From the NCBI GenBank assembly GCA_018287875.1, contig JAGVVL010000015.1, positions 3,348,001-3,412,000 of the forward strand: 64,000 nucleotides of DNA. The letters run 5' to 3'. The position numbers and the translations under genes are program-made. Every line of letters starts with the position of its first letter. Positions within the stretch are counted from its first letter, which is position 1. This document shows, in pieces, positions 31,762 through 41,602 of this stretch. Origin of the DNA: Nigrospora sphaerica. Taxonomy: Eukaryota; Ascomycota; Sordariomycetes; Amphisphaeriales; Apiosporaceae. The notes beneath the pieces were generated by a model. That model saw only the letters and a program-made list of their open reading frames with translations. It made no database searches and was not told the DNA's origin.

Positions 31762-32097
31762 CGAGGGCTGGCCGGCGACAGTCGCGGTGGAATACTTGAT
31801 TGAAGGAGAGACGCCTGAGTGATGTTCGACGAGAGGAGAGACGAAGAGAACGCATGTGAATGAGTGCCTTGGGCTGAGCATGATGGATGCCTTGAGCTGA
31901 ACCTGCTCCGCTACAGAGGCTCAACCAATGACAGCATCAAGAGAAGACAGGGGCGGCTCGTAGCGACCGCCAAGTGAGGGGTAAGCACGAAAACACACAT
32001 AATTATAATTGCCAGGTCATCATTTGTGCCCTCGCCGTTGCAGTCGAAAAGAACACACAGGTCACGGACGCGCATAGTATCCTGTACCTGCCCCAAG
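31762..32097. promoter_or_regulatory. Shared divergent promoter region
   Basis: The 336 bp between the NLR start codon (minus) and the membrane-protein start codon (plus) must hold both promoters. No clear TATA box is seen. The close head-to-head arrangement suggests, but does not prove, co-expression. Confidence 0.5.
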
Positions 32098-33498
32098 ATG
32101 CCCGCCACCAGAGAGGAACTCCGAGACCAATGGGCCAACCCAAGCGACATCCTCAGCCTCTTGTTGCTGGTCGGCGGGGATGTGGTCCAGAAAGCCATTG
32201 CGCAGATGACCGGGCCGCAGATAAGGCTGCGTTGCTTCAAACTGAGCGTCTCAATCGTCCCGGTGGCCTTTTCCTTCGGATGGGTGGCATACGGATTCTC
32301 CAATCTCCTGGCGGCGTGCGGCGATATGAGGCTGATGCCAAGAGGCGACTACCCCGCCATCCTCGTCAACTGCAGCAACGGGTTTGTCCGAGAGTCTCGC
32401 TCGTGGGTCCAGTCTCGCCTCCTGCGAGACCATGTCTCCAAGCACGGAGTCGACCCCCGGGATGGCCACGACGGCGGCAAAGCCGAGTCTCTCCGGATCG
32501 ACATCTTCGAGATGGGGCCAGCCTCGAGCTGCAGTTTTGACTGGGTGTGGTGGCTGGGATGGGCCGTCATTGTCGTGCAGGCCATTATTGCCATTCTTCC
32601 CTGGGTGCTATTCGGCAACTGGGGGCCCTTCGTCGTCACTGCAAGCGGCAACTTACTCAGCACCGCGACGTGCGTGCTGCCGCAGTGGCGCGACGAGAAA
32701 TGGGCCGGCCGTCAGTTGGGACGAGAGAAGGTGACGTGCTTGACCCAGGGGAACGGGAGTCACCATATCATGGTGTTTATCGGCGGTCCTGGGTCTTGGG
32801 ATTTTGAAAGCTTGGCAACGGGAACAGCAAGACCTTGCCCGGAGACACGGTGGGTATCTATGCTGCTCACCGTGCTTTGGACCTGTCTGCTCATCAGCGT
32901 CTCGGGCCTTGGAGAGGACTCCTGGTTCTTGGTGCTGGTGGGGGGCATCGGTATGGTGCAGAACGTACTTGCTGCCGGTGCATCCCGGATGCCCAGTGCA
33001 TCAGGCGTACACCTGACCCCCTTTAAGCGAGCGCCCACCATCATTGGAAGACGTGAGGTATTCGTTGATGACGAGGATGCCCGAGTCGACCAAGAGGAGG
33101 ATTTGCGCCAGCTTCACCCCGTCTCAGAGTGGTTGTCACAACGCTCACGACCAGTAAGCCAACAGAGTCCCACAGGGTACGTACAGCCAGTACCCATGCC
33201 GCCGTGGCTTGCCTCGATGTCCAAAGACGATGGCGTCCCAGCATGGCTCGAGACGATCAAACCAATCGGATCAGAGGTCATCTACGCCAACGGTGTCCAG
33301 GGTGCCCTAATGGAGCTGGAAAAATGGGTTCCCACGGCTGGGATCTCCTTGATTCCCATATTCTTCCCCGGCGGCCTGAGCTACAACGATGGAGCTATGC
33401 GATTCAACATCCACAGAAAGTTTTGGAAGCGAGCTTTTCTTACCAGAGAAATTCGACAGGAGGCCGAAAAGCACAGAAGAAAGGAGGACAGTGGCTGA
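32098..33498 (+). CDS. Multi-pass membrane protein of unknown function, NLR-divergent
   Basis: This predicts 466 aa from the ATG at 32098 (MPATREELRDQWANPSDILS). The frame is open 24 codons further up, but related fungal proteins begin at or near this motif. Hydrophobic segments lie at about residues 20-35, 50-75 (SVSIVPVAFSFGWVAYGFSN), 150-180 (WVWWLGWAVIVVQAIIAILP), 185-210 and 255-290. The C-terminal half is soluble, with VPAWLETIKPIGSEVIYANG and a final basic helix. I recognise this as a widespread, uncharacterised fungal accessory-protein type. No catalytic motif is visible. It is divergent to the NLR gene, so a link to incompatibility or immune signalling is only a contextual guess. Confidence 0.75.
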   Translation: MPATREELRDQWANPSDILSLLLLVGGDVVQKAIAQMTGPQIRLRCFKLSVSIVPVAFSFGWVAYGFSNLLAACGDMRLMPRGDYPAILVNCSNGFVRESRSWVQSRLLRDHVSKHGVDPRDGHDGGKAESLRIDIFEMGPASSCSFDWVWWLGWAVIVVQAIIAILPWVLFGNWGPFVVTASGNLLSTATCVLPQWRDEKWAGRQLGREKVTCLTQGNGSHHIMVFIGGPGSWDFESLATGTARPCPETRWVSMLLTVLWTCLLISVSGLGEDSWFLVLVGGIGMVQNVLAAGASRMPSASGVHLTPFKRAPTIIGRREVFVDDEDARVDQEEDLRQLHPVSEWLSQRSRPVSQQSPTGYVQPVPMPPWLASMSKDDGVPAWLETIKPIGSEVIYANGVQGALMELEKWVPTAGISLIPIFFPGGLSYNDGAMRFNIHRKFWKRAFLTREIRQEAEKHRRKEDSG

Positions 33499-35821
33499 AA
33501 CATTCCTACACTGGATCGACAAAAAGGGTTCATCAGGAATATTTCTATCTGTCGCAATATGAGGCTATTCACGTGGCTTAGGCTCTCCTACCAGGTCACG
33601 TGGCTCCTCTTCACATGCCAGGATTCACATGGTGACAGGGGTCCTGAGCTACTATATGTACTACTGCACCTACAGACAGATTTCCTTTGTTTCCTTCTAA
33701 TGGATAACTTGAACCTCGCTTTCCACGATCTCTGCAGTGCGACACTATCTGTATAGTGTAAACGCCAAAGACGAGTTTCCCCCAGTCCCACTATCAAGCC
33801 ATAGCTGGTGAGCTACCATGCCAAGATCGGCCTGCTATACCGCCGCTCTGGTTCGTGAGAGATGCACGAGTGACCCATACATAAGCTTTGTTCAAACATT
33901 GACGCTGCGCATCGTGCCAGAATCTCCGTTGATGGGTCGAAGACTGCCGATCCGGTTCACAAACCGCGTGCAGGGAGTTGATCGCTGGCGAACATCAGTG
34001 GAACACAACCGCAGCGCACTTTGGGGATTCGGTCCACATCAAGCCGGAAGGCGTATGAGCTCGGCAACTCCCCAACGCTTCTACGCGGTGAGTGCGAGAG
34101 AAGGGAGAAATAAGACGGGAGTGATCATCGTCGAGACGGACACCGCCCCAGGCGCTGAGTCCAAGTACTTTAGTGCCTATGCCGAACATGCAGACTGAAC
34201 ACGAGGGCCGGCGCAGCGGCCTAAACAGAAAGCAGAGGGTGAGCACATGACCTCGAGAAAAGAGAAGAAAATCGCAGATCGTTCCCTAGTTGGATCCCTG
34301 GTTCTTTTATGAGATTGGGGTTCCTGGGCCATGGTGCCGGACCTGGACACGGCGATTCCGCCTACGGAAGGGATAGCGATGAAGAATTGTGGGCGTAACG
34401 TTGCTCCCGGTATTGCACGCGGTGCTATGACGACAGACGATTGGTGAGGCTGAAGAAAATCAGTGGGTGGGTGGACCCACGACGCTCATACCACGACTCC
34501 GCCGCAATTTGTACAGCCCCTTTATCCGCCCGGGCCACTCTGCGCAACTCAAGTTTTGGGAGCTGCTGTGGAGTGACGAGGCCCACACCTTAGCACGATT
34601 CTTCGGGCTTTTCACCAATCATAGCCGTACACTTCTCACCAGATTTCTTCTTGCGGTTGTTGGCCGTTCTGCCCTCCTCACAAATCGCCCTAAAAAGTCA
34701 AGACGGCCTCACGTTCAGCCCAAAGACCGTTGCTCCGGGGTCGCCCCGCTCTCATCTTTACCTATTCCGGTAATCCGTACACCCGTTCCTGACCGGTTTT
34801 CTAGCTCTGTTATCCCAACCACGATAGGGGAAAAGGAGGCGGCATGGCAGGCCCAACATCGTGGGCGGTCCTAAGGCAGCGTTACAACCCAGTGACTAAA
34901 ATCAGGGGCAGCCGAGCGGGAACAGCACGGAACCCCCCACAGCCCGGGCAGGCGAGCCAGCCAATCGATACGCGAGCTCGTGCCTCGTCGGGGCGTTGGT
35001 GTTGTGCGAAGGTGGGCCGAGTATTTTCGTTCTTCGGGAGGGCCGCTGTTGTTGGTAAAGGCACGGCAATGCCGCACACCTCCTCCTCTCCGCCCTTCCC
35101 CATGTTACCCACAGTCAGTCGGTGACCAAGCCGCACGGCAGCTACTACGGATGCGGGCGATGGTGTCCTCCTGCCACGCCGTAAGGGGCCTCAGCGACTT
35201 CTAGCGCGGGCGCCAGACCGGACTACGCCGCCGACGAGCCGGCCACTGCGGGATACGAGAGACTAGTGAGGCGATCCCAAGGAGCGACGCTGGACGGGTT
35301 GACGTAGGTGTGACCTTTGGCGTCCCGGCTTGCGGCGCCTGCGGGCACGAGTTCATGCCAGATGCCCGCCTGATGCTTGTCAAATGCTTGTCTGGTGCCA
35401 TGCCAGATGCTTGCTAGGCGTATCAAGCGGACAAGGACCAAGTCGGACGTTGTGGAGACGACCGGAAGCTACAGAACGCCCAGCCGGTAGGTGGCCGGAA
35501 AGAGTGGAGAGGGCAGGGCTAAATTTAGTCTCGTATTCTGCAAGCGTTGCTACCGTCGATCTCCACAGCTGCCACGGTGTGCGGGAGGATCCTCCCGCAA
35601 AGAAGCCCCTCGCGATGCTTCATGCGCTTTCGACGAGGCCGAGCAGCACGGCGGTCCCTTGTATAAAGCAATTGTTGTTCCCTCGACCAAGAGAGAAATT
35701 CCATTCATCACCACCATCATCATCTCTACCACCTTCGCTAATACCCCTTAATACTTCACCTCCTTCGCTTTATAAACAGTCACTCGCTTCGACTAATACA
35801 CCCCCCTAACCCACCGCCATC
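33499..35821. other. Intergenic region, upstream of the Cys-rich secreted protein
   Basis: No confident gene. A 126-codon frame (33818-34198, +) lacks motifs and splice support. Near 35350-35420 there is a cluster of short ATGCCAGATGC/ATGCTTGTC-type repeats. The last 160 bp have a TATA box and a pyrimidine-rich leader for the next gene. Confidence 0.45.
35662..35667 (+). promoter_or_regulatory. Putative TATA box of the 24-Cys secreted protein gene
   Basis: TATAAA lies 155-160 bp upstream of the ATG and is followed by a long CT-rich leader (CATCATCATCTCTACC-type), common in highly expressed fungal genes. A second TATAAA at 35771-35776 is too close to the ATG unless the leader is very short. 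Confidence 0.5.
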
Positions 35822-36640
35822 ATGTACATCACTCAGACCATCGCCGTCGCCATCCTGGCCTACACCGCCGCCGCCGCCCCGGCCGGCCCTACGTGCGCCA
35901 GCCGCGACAGCGTCTGCCGCAAGTACACGGCCAACAACGGCCTGAGCCAGGTCGAGTGCGACGTCTCCATTGCGCAGTGCATCGGCGCCTGCCAGGTGCC
36001 CTTCACCGCCTGCCAGACGGCCCCCGACGCCAACCACTCCTTCTGCGCCTCGCAGCTCGTCGCCTGCACCGGCACCTCGTACGAGCAGTCCATCCTGCCC
36101 CAGTCGGCCGTCGGCGAGGCCCTGACGCAGCCCGCGCCGACCTCCAAGAACGGCACCCCCGTCTACCAGGGCAACTGTGAGCAGCTCGACACCATCTGCC
36201 GCACCGCCCCCGACGCCAACATGGCCCAGTGCTCGGCCGAGCAGGCCCAGTGCAAGGACACCTGCACCAAGGCCAACAACGCCTGCCGCGGCGCCCAGGG
36301 CGCCAACATGGCCACCTGCTCGGCCGACTACGCCAGCTGCCTGGGCAAGAACCCCTACGCCAAGCGCGACGAGCCCTTCTTCCTGCTCGGCGAGCCCCTC
36401 ACCCGGCCCGCCCCTGCCTCCTCGGCCGGCGAGCCCGTGTACCGCCTGACCTGCCAGCAGGCCGACACCGAGTGCCGCACCCAGCCCGGTGCCAACATGG
36501 CCCAGTGCTCGGCTGACAAGGCCAAGTGCCTTGCCAACTGCGACACGGCCGACTCGACCTGCCGCGTCGCCCCCGGCGCCAACATGTCCTCCTGCTCGGC
36601 CGCCAAGGCCCAGTGCTACGGCTTCAACCCCTACAACTAA
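35822..36640 (+). CDS. Secreted 24-cysteine repeat protein
   Basis: The predicted protein has 272 aa, with a signal peptide (about residues 1-19, ending TAAAA/PAG) and three modules of about 65 residues. Each module has exactly eight cysteines and splits into two half-repeats of the form C-x(5-6)-C-x(10)-C-x6-C. Modules 2 and 3 share DTxCRT-x-PxANMAQCSA and end in a NPY motif; module 1 is more diverged (CQTAPDANHSFCAS). Linkers carry a related segment (GEALTQPAP and GEPLTRPAP). A dibasic KR after NPYA, between modules 2 and 3, is a candidate Kex2 site. I recognise no named family. Such proteins are usually cell-wall or effector-like; that role is inferred. No intron is needed. Confidence 0.85.
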   Translation: MYITQTIAVAILAYTAAAAPAGPTCASRDSVCRKYTANNGLSQVECDVSIAQCIGACQVPFTACQTAPDANHSFCASQLVACTGTSYEQSILPQSAVGEALTQPAPTSKNGTPVYQGNCEQLDTICRTAPDANMAQCSAEQAQCKDTCTKANNACRGAQGANMATCSADYASCLGKNPYAKRDEPFFLLGEPLTRPAPASSAGEPVYRLTCQQADTECRTQPGANMAQCSADKAKCLANCDTADSTCRVAPGANMSSCSAAKAQCYGFNPYN

Positions 36641-36990
36641 ACAAAGCCCCGGCGTGGTGTTCGTGGCTTGACAGGTTGTGATGGGCAGAAACGAATCATG
36701 ATGATGCGATATCCGTACATAATCCGATATAGACAGCGTAAATACTATTGTGCTTTTTTCAACTCTACTTGTCCTGCACCATGTGACTCCCCTTTTTGAT
36801 TTCGCCAGCTGAAGGGTTGTGGTGGAAGTGTCTACTGCGCATTGCAACTAAAGATATAGGGATTATAAAGATAAAAGGGATAAATCACACTGCTCCAAGT
36901 CTCGATGTGCTCTGATACCAACCTGCGTCGTCAATTACCCATACCTGGGACGCCCAAGACTGTCACTAATACGCGAACAGCCGCAGGATA
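36641..36990. other. 3' flank between secreted protein and oxidoreductase relic
   Basis: AT-rich 3' flank with no gene. It likely contains the polyadenylation region of the preceding gene. Confidence 0.5.
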
Positions 36991-36995
36991 AGAGG

Positions 36996-36998
<3 letters not shown>

Positions 36999-37029
<31 letters not shown>
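36999..37029. repeat. (GCC)n microsatellite
   Basis: About ten consecutive GCC/CCG triplets lie directly upstream of the oxidoreductase relic and run into its frame as a proline/alanine run. Confidence 0.9.
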
Positions 37030-37031
<2 letters not shown>

Positions 37032-37566
37032 ACCGGCCCGTCCCTCCTGCTCTGGGGCGGCGCCTCCAGCGTCGGCATCATGACGATCCAGCTGGCGCGT
37101 CTGGCCGGCCAGCCCGCGCCACCACGACTACCTGCGCTCCCTGGGCGCCGAGGCGCTGGTCGACTACCGCTCGTCCACGGCCGTGCGGGACGCCGCGGCC
37201 GCGGCGCCCTTCGACTACGTCGCCGATGCCATCTCCACGCCCGAAACCCTCAAGAGCTGCCTCGAGGTCCTCGCGCAGGCGCCCGGCACCCCCGCCGTGA
37301 AGCTGTGCCACACGCTGCCGTGGCCCCAGGACCTCGCCGTGCCCGAGGGCGTCCAGCCGGCCTGGGTCCGGGCCAGCGACATGTGGAGCCGCACCGGGGA
37401 CCTCGCCGTCTGGTTGTTCCACCAGACCCTGCCCGCCTGGCTTGAGCGGGGCGTCGTGCAAGCTCCTCCGATCCGGATCATCGAGGGCGGCGTCGCCGGC
37501 GTGCAGAATGCTCTGAACGAAGTCAAGAAGGGGCCGAGTGCCGAGAAGATCGTGGTAGCCATGTGA
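37030..37566 (+). pseudogene. Truncated MDR-type zinc-free oxidoreductase (enoyl reductase-like)
   Basis: Only the C-terminal half of a medium-chain dehydrogenase/reductase remains. The nucleotide-binding segment (LLLWGGASSVGIMTIQLARLAG) is in one frame. The following HHDYLRSLGAEALVDYRSS is in another, so bases encoding the usual beta-strand between them have been lost near 37115. The rest (FDYVADAISTPETLKSCLEV, and the end AEKIVVAM-stop at 37566) is intact. The N-terminal GroES-like domain is absent, replaced by the GCC repeat. Related intact fungal enzymes are NADPH-dependent and often act in secondary metabolism; this copy cannot encode one. Confidence 0.85.
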
Positions 37567-38094
37567 TAACTAGCACATTAACAGCCACTTTTTTTAAGTG
37601 ACCTCGGGTATCGCCGCAGCGCTGTACAATTATTAATCCTAGAGCCGCCACTACCTCTTTGGCAATGGGAACGCCAGCTACTACTATGAAAGCGGGCAAC
37701 GGAAGCTTACAGTGTAAAAGAAAAAGAAACGACGTGATCTCCTTGAACACAGCGAGATATTTCGTGGTATTTCCTGCTGAAGTATGTCTTGTCCCTGCCT
37801 TGCCTTCGGAAGCAGTGGAATGGAAACTTCGCCGCCCAACGCTGTCCTGGCCTGATTGTCATCGGCGATGAAGACTTCCACCATTGCGCTTGTCGCACAC
37901 TCAATGAAGTTAGTTGTGACCCACTTTCTACTACTCTTGGTTACTTGATCTGCCTCCTCTTGAGGAGTTTGACTGTTTATCCAGTTATCCATTAGTGGCC
38001 TGAGCGAACTAAAATCATGTTCCTATACCCTAGAAGCTCTATGAAGTTTCTCGTGTCAGATGGAAGGCGAGCCAGCTTTTTCTCCAAATGGCTC
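37567..38094. other. Intergenic region, no gene seen
   Basis: AT-richer sequence between the oxidoreductase relic and the convergent hypothetical gene. No motif-bearing frame. Confidence 0.5.
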
Positions 38095-39771
38095 TTACAC
38101 CAAAAGCAGAGTTATAGGCAGGTCGTGGTAAAGCTGATAATCCAGCTCTTGACTCCATTCCAGCACCACAAACTTCGTTAACGCGATCACGGCATCGTCC
38201 GATAGTTGGTCATTCCCCTGTGCTGAGGAGGACGCCGAAACCTCTGCTCTTGTTACTTCACTAACAGCGTCGGATACCGTCTTGGCTGTCGCCTGGTGTG
38301 AGGCTTCTAATAAGCGATCGCTTGACCACTCGGTAGTGTGTGATTTCATCGTCGAGCTCCAGAATGTCGTTCTTTCGAGATCCGGTGCCCACATTCGAGT
38401 TAACCCCAACGATACTAGGGCAGTATCAGTCAGTGCACGAACCACATCACCACTATCCCCTTGGCCAGCCATAACTGTGGAATACACAATATTGGGCATG
38501 CTTTTCGTAACAAAGTCGTGGTTCCATCCTTTCTTCTGGAACTCGTCCGCCCGAGTCTCCACGGTTCTCTGAAGCGTCAAGGCCAGTCTTTCTCGGTATT
38601 GATCCATGATCGGCTTGCCGACAGCCAGTAGAATGTCGCGCATTCCTCGATGCATAGACCAAGATAAGTATGCCCAAGGAATCATGTCGAGCGCGTTCAT
38701 GATTATTTCATATTCGTAGGGGAATATAAATAGTTGCACATTCTGGCCTTTTGTCGAACTAGGAAGCGAAACTTGGCGAATGGAGGGATTCGCTTCGAAA
38801 TTCACTATGTCCTCGAGACCGATGTTTTTCCAGAAGAGGAGGTCTACAGCAGAGACGTCTCCGCCAGACATGTTGAAAAAATGGCGACTTCCGTGGGATC
38901 CCGCAAAGCCACGGCTGCGAAACTCCAGTCGACCTGGGACAGCCTTGCGGCCTGGAAAGGCGACGTAGGTTCCAGAGTATGCGTTAATGATACCAGATAG
39001 CATGTTGATGCATCGATCGACCCGCAAACCAACACAAGACGGGTACATATCGTGATTGCCACCTGGATTCGTGAACATATCATGTAGACTGAGGGTGACA
39101 ACCGCTGGGCGGCCAATTGGCCACTCGACAGCCCATAATCCGGCGTATGAAGGGTATGCTGCTCGGTGGCCGGAGGGTCCGGAGAACTTGTAAGCTTCTC
39201 TTGCATTAGAAATGCACAGGAGCGTGATGAGTGTCGTCCGCGTGATCTGTATACCCGCCTTGTCGTGATGTCGAACAAGATTTTGCATCTTCGCCTCCGG
39301 CCAGGAGCAGACCGAAGCCGGTCTATTTGATACACCTTTATGCGCTCCACTGTGTATTCCAGAAGTCCTCAACGCGATCCTGGGAGAGTTTTTGGGGTTT
39401 TCATGGCGTAGATTCGAGTGGGCATCGGATGGCCCTGGGCTGGGTTTGAATGCCGCCATTACAGCCGTCCAACTCATTTTCCCGTAATCCGTCTTCGGAG
39501 GCTGTCGGCTAAGACATAGTTCATTTGCACCGCAGAACTTATTACACCATGATGCAATCAGCAGCGGGCCCTGAAGGCTAGGCTTCCGTAAATGGTGCCA
39601 GCCTTGGATTGGTTGTCTGGTAGTCCAGCATCCTAGCGCTTCCGCGCCTCTCAACGAGAAGAAAGGATCCATGCGTTCTTGAATGGCATTCCCTTGGGCG
39701 ACTAGGGAGCTGAGGCCAATGGCGGTGGCTATCGCACCAATCCACCCTGCGGCCGAGTTTGCGTAATCCAT
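38095..39771 (-). CDS. Fungal hypothetical protein with hydrophobic N-terminus
   Basis: The long frame is open from 40020, but I take the ATG at 39771, giving 558 aa. Its MDYANSAAGWIGAIATAIGL start is the usual beginning of this uncharacterised fungal protein type. The N-terminal segment is one hydrophobic stretch, followed by DPFFSLRGAEALGCW, a WCNKFCGANELCLSR block and KMSWTAVMAAF. The middle has conserved-looking aromatic and Gly motifs, and the C-terminal 150 residues are mainly helical. No catalytic signature is visible. Proteins of this type often occur in fungal accessory regions; its position near the NLR gene and the membrane protein at 32098 fits that. Function unknown. Confidence 0.65.
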   Translation of the reverse strand: MDYANSAAGWIGAIATAIGLSSLVAQGNAIQERMDPFFSLRGAEALGCWTTRQPIQGWHHLRKPSLQGPLLIASWCNKFCGANELCLSRQPPKTDYGKMSWTAVMAAFKPSPGPSDAHSNLRHENPKNSPRIALRTSGIHSGAHKGVSNRPASVCSWPEAKMQNLVRHHDKAGIQITRTTLITLLCISNAREAYKFSGPSGHRAAYPSYAGLWAVEWPIGRPAVVTLSLHDMFTNPGGNHDMYPSCVGLRVDRCINMLSGIINAYSGTYVAFPGRKAVPGRLEFRSRGFAGSHGSRHFFNMSGGDVSAVDLLFWKNIGLEDIVNFEANPSIRQVSLPSSTKGQNVQLFIFPYEYEIIMNALDMIPWAYLSWSMHRGMRDILLAVGKPIMDQYRERLALTLQRTVETRADEFQKKGWNHDFVTKSMPNIVYSTVMAGQGDSGDVVRALTDTALVSLGLTRMWAPDLERTTFWSSTMKSHTTEWSSDRLLEASHQATAKTVSDAVSEVTRAEVSASSSAQGNDQLSDDAVIALTKFVVLEWSQELDYQLYHDLPITLLLV

Positions 39772-40792
39772 GGTCTTTGGATCGGATGATTGGGAGGCTG
39801 AAGATGGAAGAGGGGAGATTAATATGCCCTTGCGGAAGTGGCCGAACGGCAATAGAATATGGTAGCATGCCGAGAACGCGAAAAGAGGTGCATATTTCTG
39901 GCGGTACTGGGTATCCTCGATTGGTTCGGTTATGGAAAAAAGCATACAGGGCATTACATAAAATTGGCCCGGTGGCCGTCTCTGTACGCCGTCATTGTGA
40001 CATGGTGGCTGAAGGCTCACTTGGAAGAACCACTCGGCGTAGTGCTATGTTTAGAACAATGTGGTCAGCCAGTAATCTATGGAAGGCCGAAAGGATCCGT
40101 GTGATGCCACCTGAGAGCTGGTTTTCGGGAGCGTCGAAACTTGCCGTATTGAGGCGAGATTAGCCTTACGCCACGCCAAGAGTACTTCGCAGCCGACGCC
40201 ACAACCTCCACCCAACATGCCTTGGCACTGAAGATTAGCGGGCTGGCTATAAAATAAATTGCGGCGTGTACAGAAATCGAAAGTATTGGTACTGGAGCAG
40301 TAGATAAAACCACTGGGGTCGCTAATCAGAGAGGCCTTAATCTCCAAACCTAGCCCGATGGTCCGATAATAGTAACTATGAGATATTGCAACCCAAAAGA
40401 CATCTATCAGCAGTCAATTGTAGTCCTATCCCTGCACCGCACCAAGAACTCGATGCCGTTCCTGTTGGGGGATTTGGACTCCAGTCGTTGGCCTACACAT
40501 ACACACGGACTCAAACACATACAAGAGCAAACGGTTGTTCTCGGTGGTGACGTGGCTCTGCGAAACATGCTAAAACAAGCCCCAAACCCAACCACAAAAG
40601 GCACGAATATCTTGGGCGAACTTGCTTTTGCATCATTTTCCGTAGTAGGTCGAGCAGATGGCCCTCTCATTAGCTGCCAAGCTCGTTCACACTCCGTGGG
40701 CTTAGGTTCCTTGGGCTCATCGCCCGCGAGGGACCCGATTAATATTAACCTCACTACCACCGACAGCCTCCAGGGCATTACATCCCCTACCA
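39772..40792. other. Intergenic region, no gene seen
   Basis: No convincing gene on either strand. The frames at 39759-40163 and 40378-40959 lack motifs, and the latter runs into the real DUF3602-like gene on the opposite strand. Confidence 0.5.
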
Positions 40793-41602
40793 CTACCTTC
40801 CCTGCGCCCCGTCACGGGCTGCACCTTTGCCTTTCCGGTCGGCCGCGCGGTCCAGGAAGCCGGTCCAGCGCCACCTCTTCTCCTCGGCGGCGGATCGTGC
40901 GCCGGCGCTCGAGAATAGCGAGGCGAAGCCCGACGGCTCGCGGGTCGAGGTGCCGATGACGTCGGTGGGCCGGCCTACCGGGGGCGAGGGCGCGCGCCGT
41001 TGCGGTTAGCGTCTGGCGGGGGGGACGGAGGCGCGGAATCAAACGCGAAGGGAATCCCACATCCGCCGTGTGGGCGTGGACAAGGAAGACGTACGGATGT
41101 TTCCAGCACCGCCGATGCCGTAGCCGCGCAGCTGCGCATCCCGCTTTCGGACGTCGCGGGCGGCCGCCTCGTCGTCGTCGTCGTCGTCATCGTCCCTGCC
41201 GCCATCGTCCAGACTCCTTCTCGGCGGGCGCCGGCGGGACCCTACGACGCCGTCGTGGCTGCGGCTGGGTACCGGCCCCGACGCAGACGAAGACGATGAC
41301 GACGGCGGCGACCGGGGGCTGCCGGGGCCCCGCAGGTGCGCGACCGAGACGCTGCGCACGACGGCGAGGCGGCCCTGCACGCGGACGCGGTGGGGGCGGG
41401 GGCGGCGCGGCAGCAGCCGGCTCGTGGCGGGGTCGAGGTCGGCGAGCGCGACGGCGCCGTTCCCCTCGTCGTCGTCGGATCCCGAGGCCGCAGACCGGCG
41501 GCGGGTGGCCGCCCCGGCGCCGGCGTTCGGGAGGTACGTCGAGAGGCGGTCGAGGAGCGGCGGCAGGGGCGGCGCGGGCGCGGACGGGGGGTGCGAACGC
41601 AT
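40793..41602 (-). CDS. DUF3602-like GxGGAGNI protein
   Basis: Exons 41602-41095 and 40974-40793 join across a 120-bp intron (GTACGT donor, GCTAAC branch, GGTAG acceptor) to give 229 aa. The join creates YGIGGAGNI followed by RRPTDVIGTST, the hallmark of the DUF3602 family and of related fungal GGAGN proteins. The remainder is low-complexity: Pro-rich N-terminus, Ser-rich and Arg-rich stretches, and a run of eight Asp before the motif. The C-terminus is basic (WRWTGFLDRAADRKGKG). It is probably disordered; function of the family is unknown. The intron is supported because the unspliced frame stops soon after and lacks the RRPT continuation. Confidence 0.75.

Noticed and set aside
35780..36847. 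355-codon minus-strand frame over the 24-Cys gene
   Set aside because: Gly/Val-rich reverse complement of a Cys/Ala-rich repeat gene; no motifs or promoter.
39772..40020. N-terminal extension of the hypothetical protein at 38095
   Set aside because: Related fungal proteins start at the hydrophobic MDYANS segment; the upstream part lacks conservation-like features.
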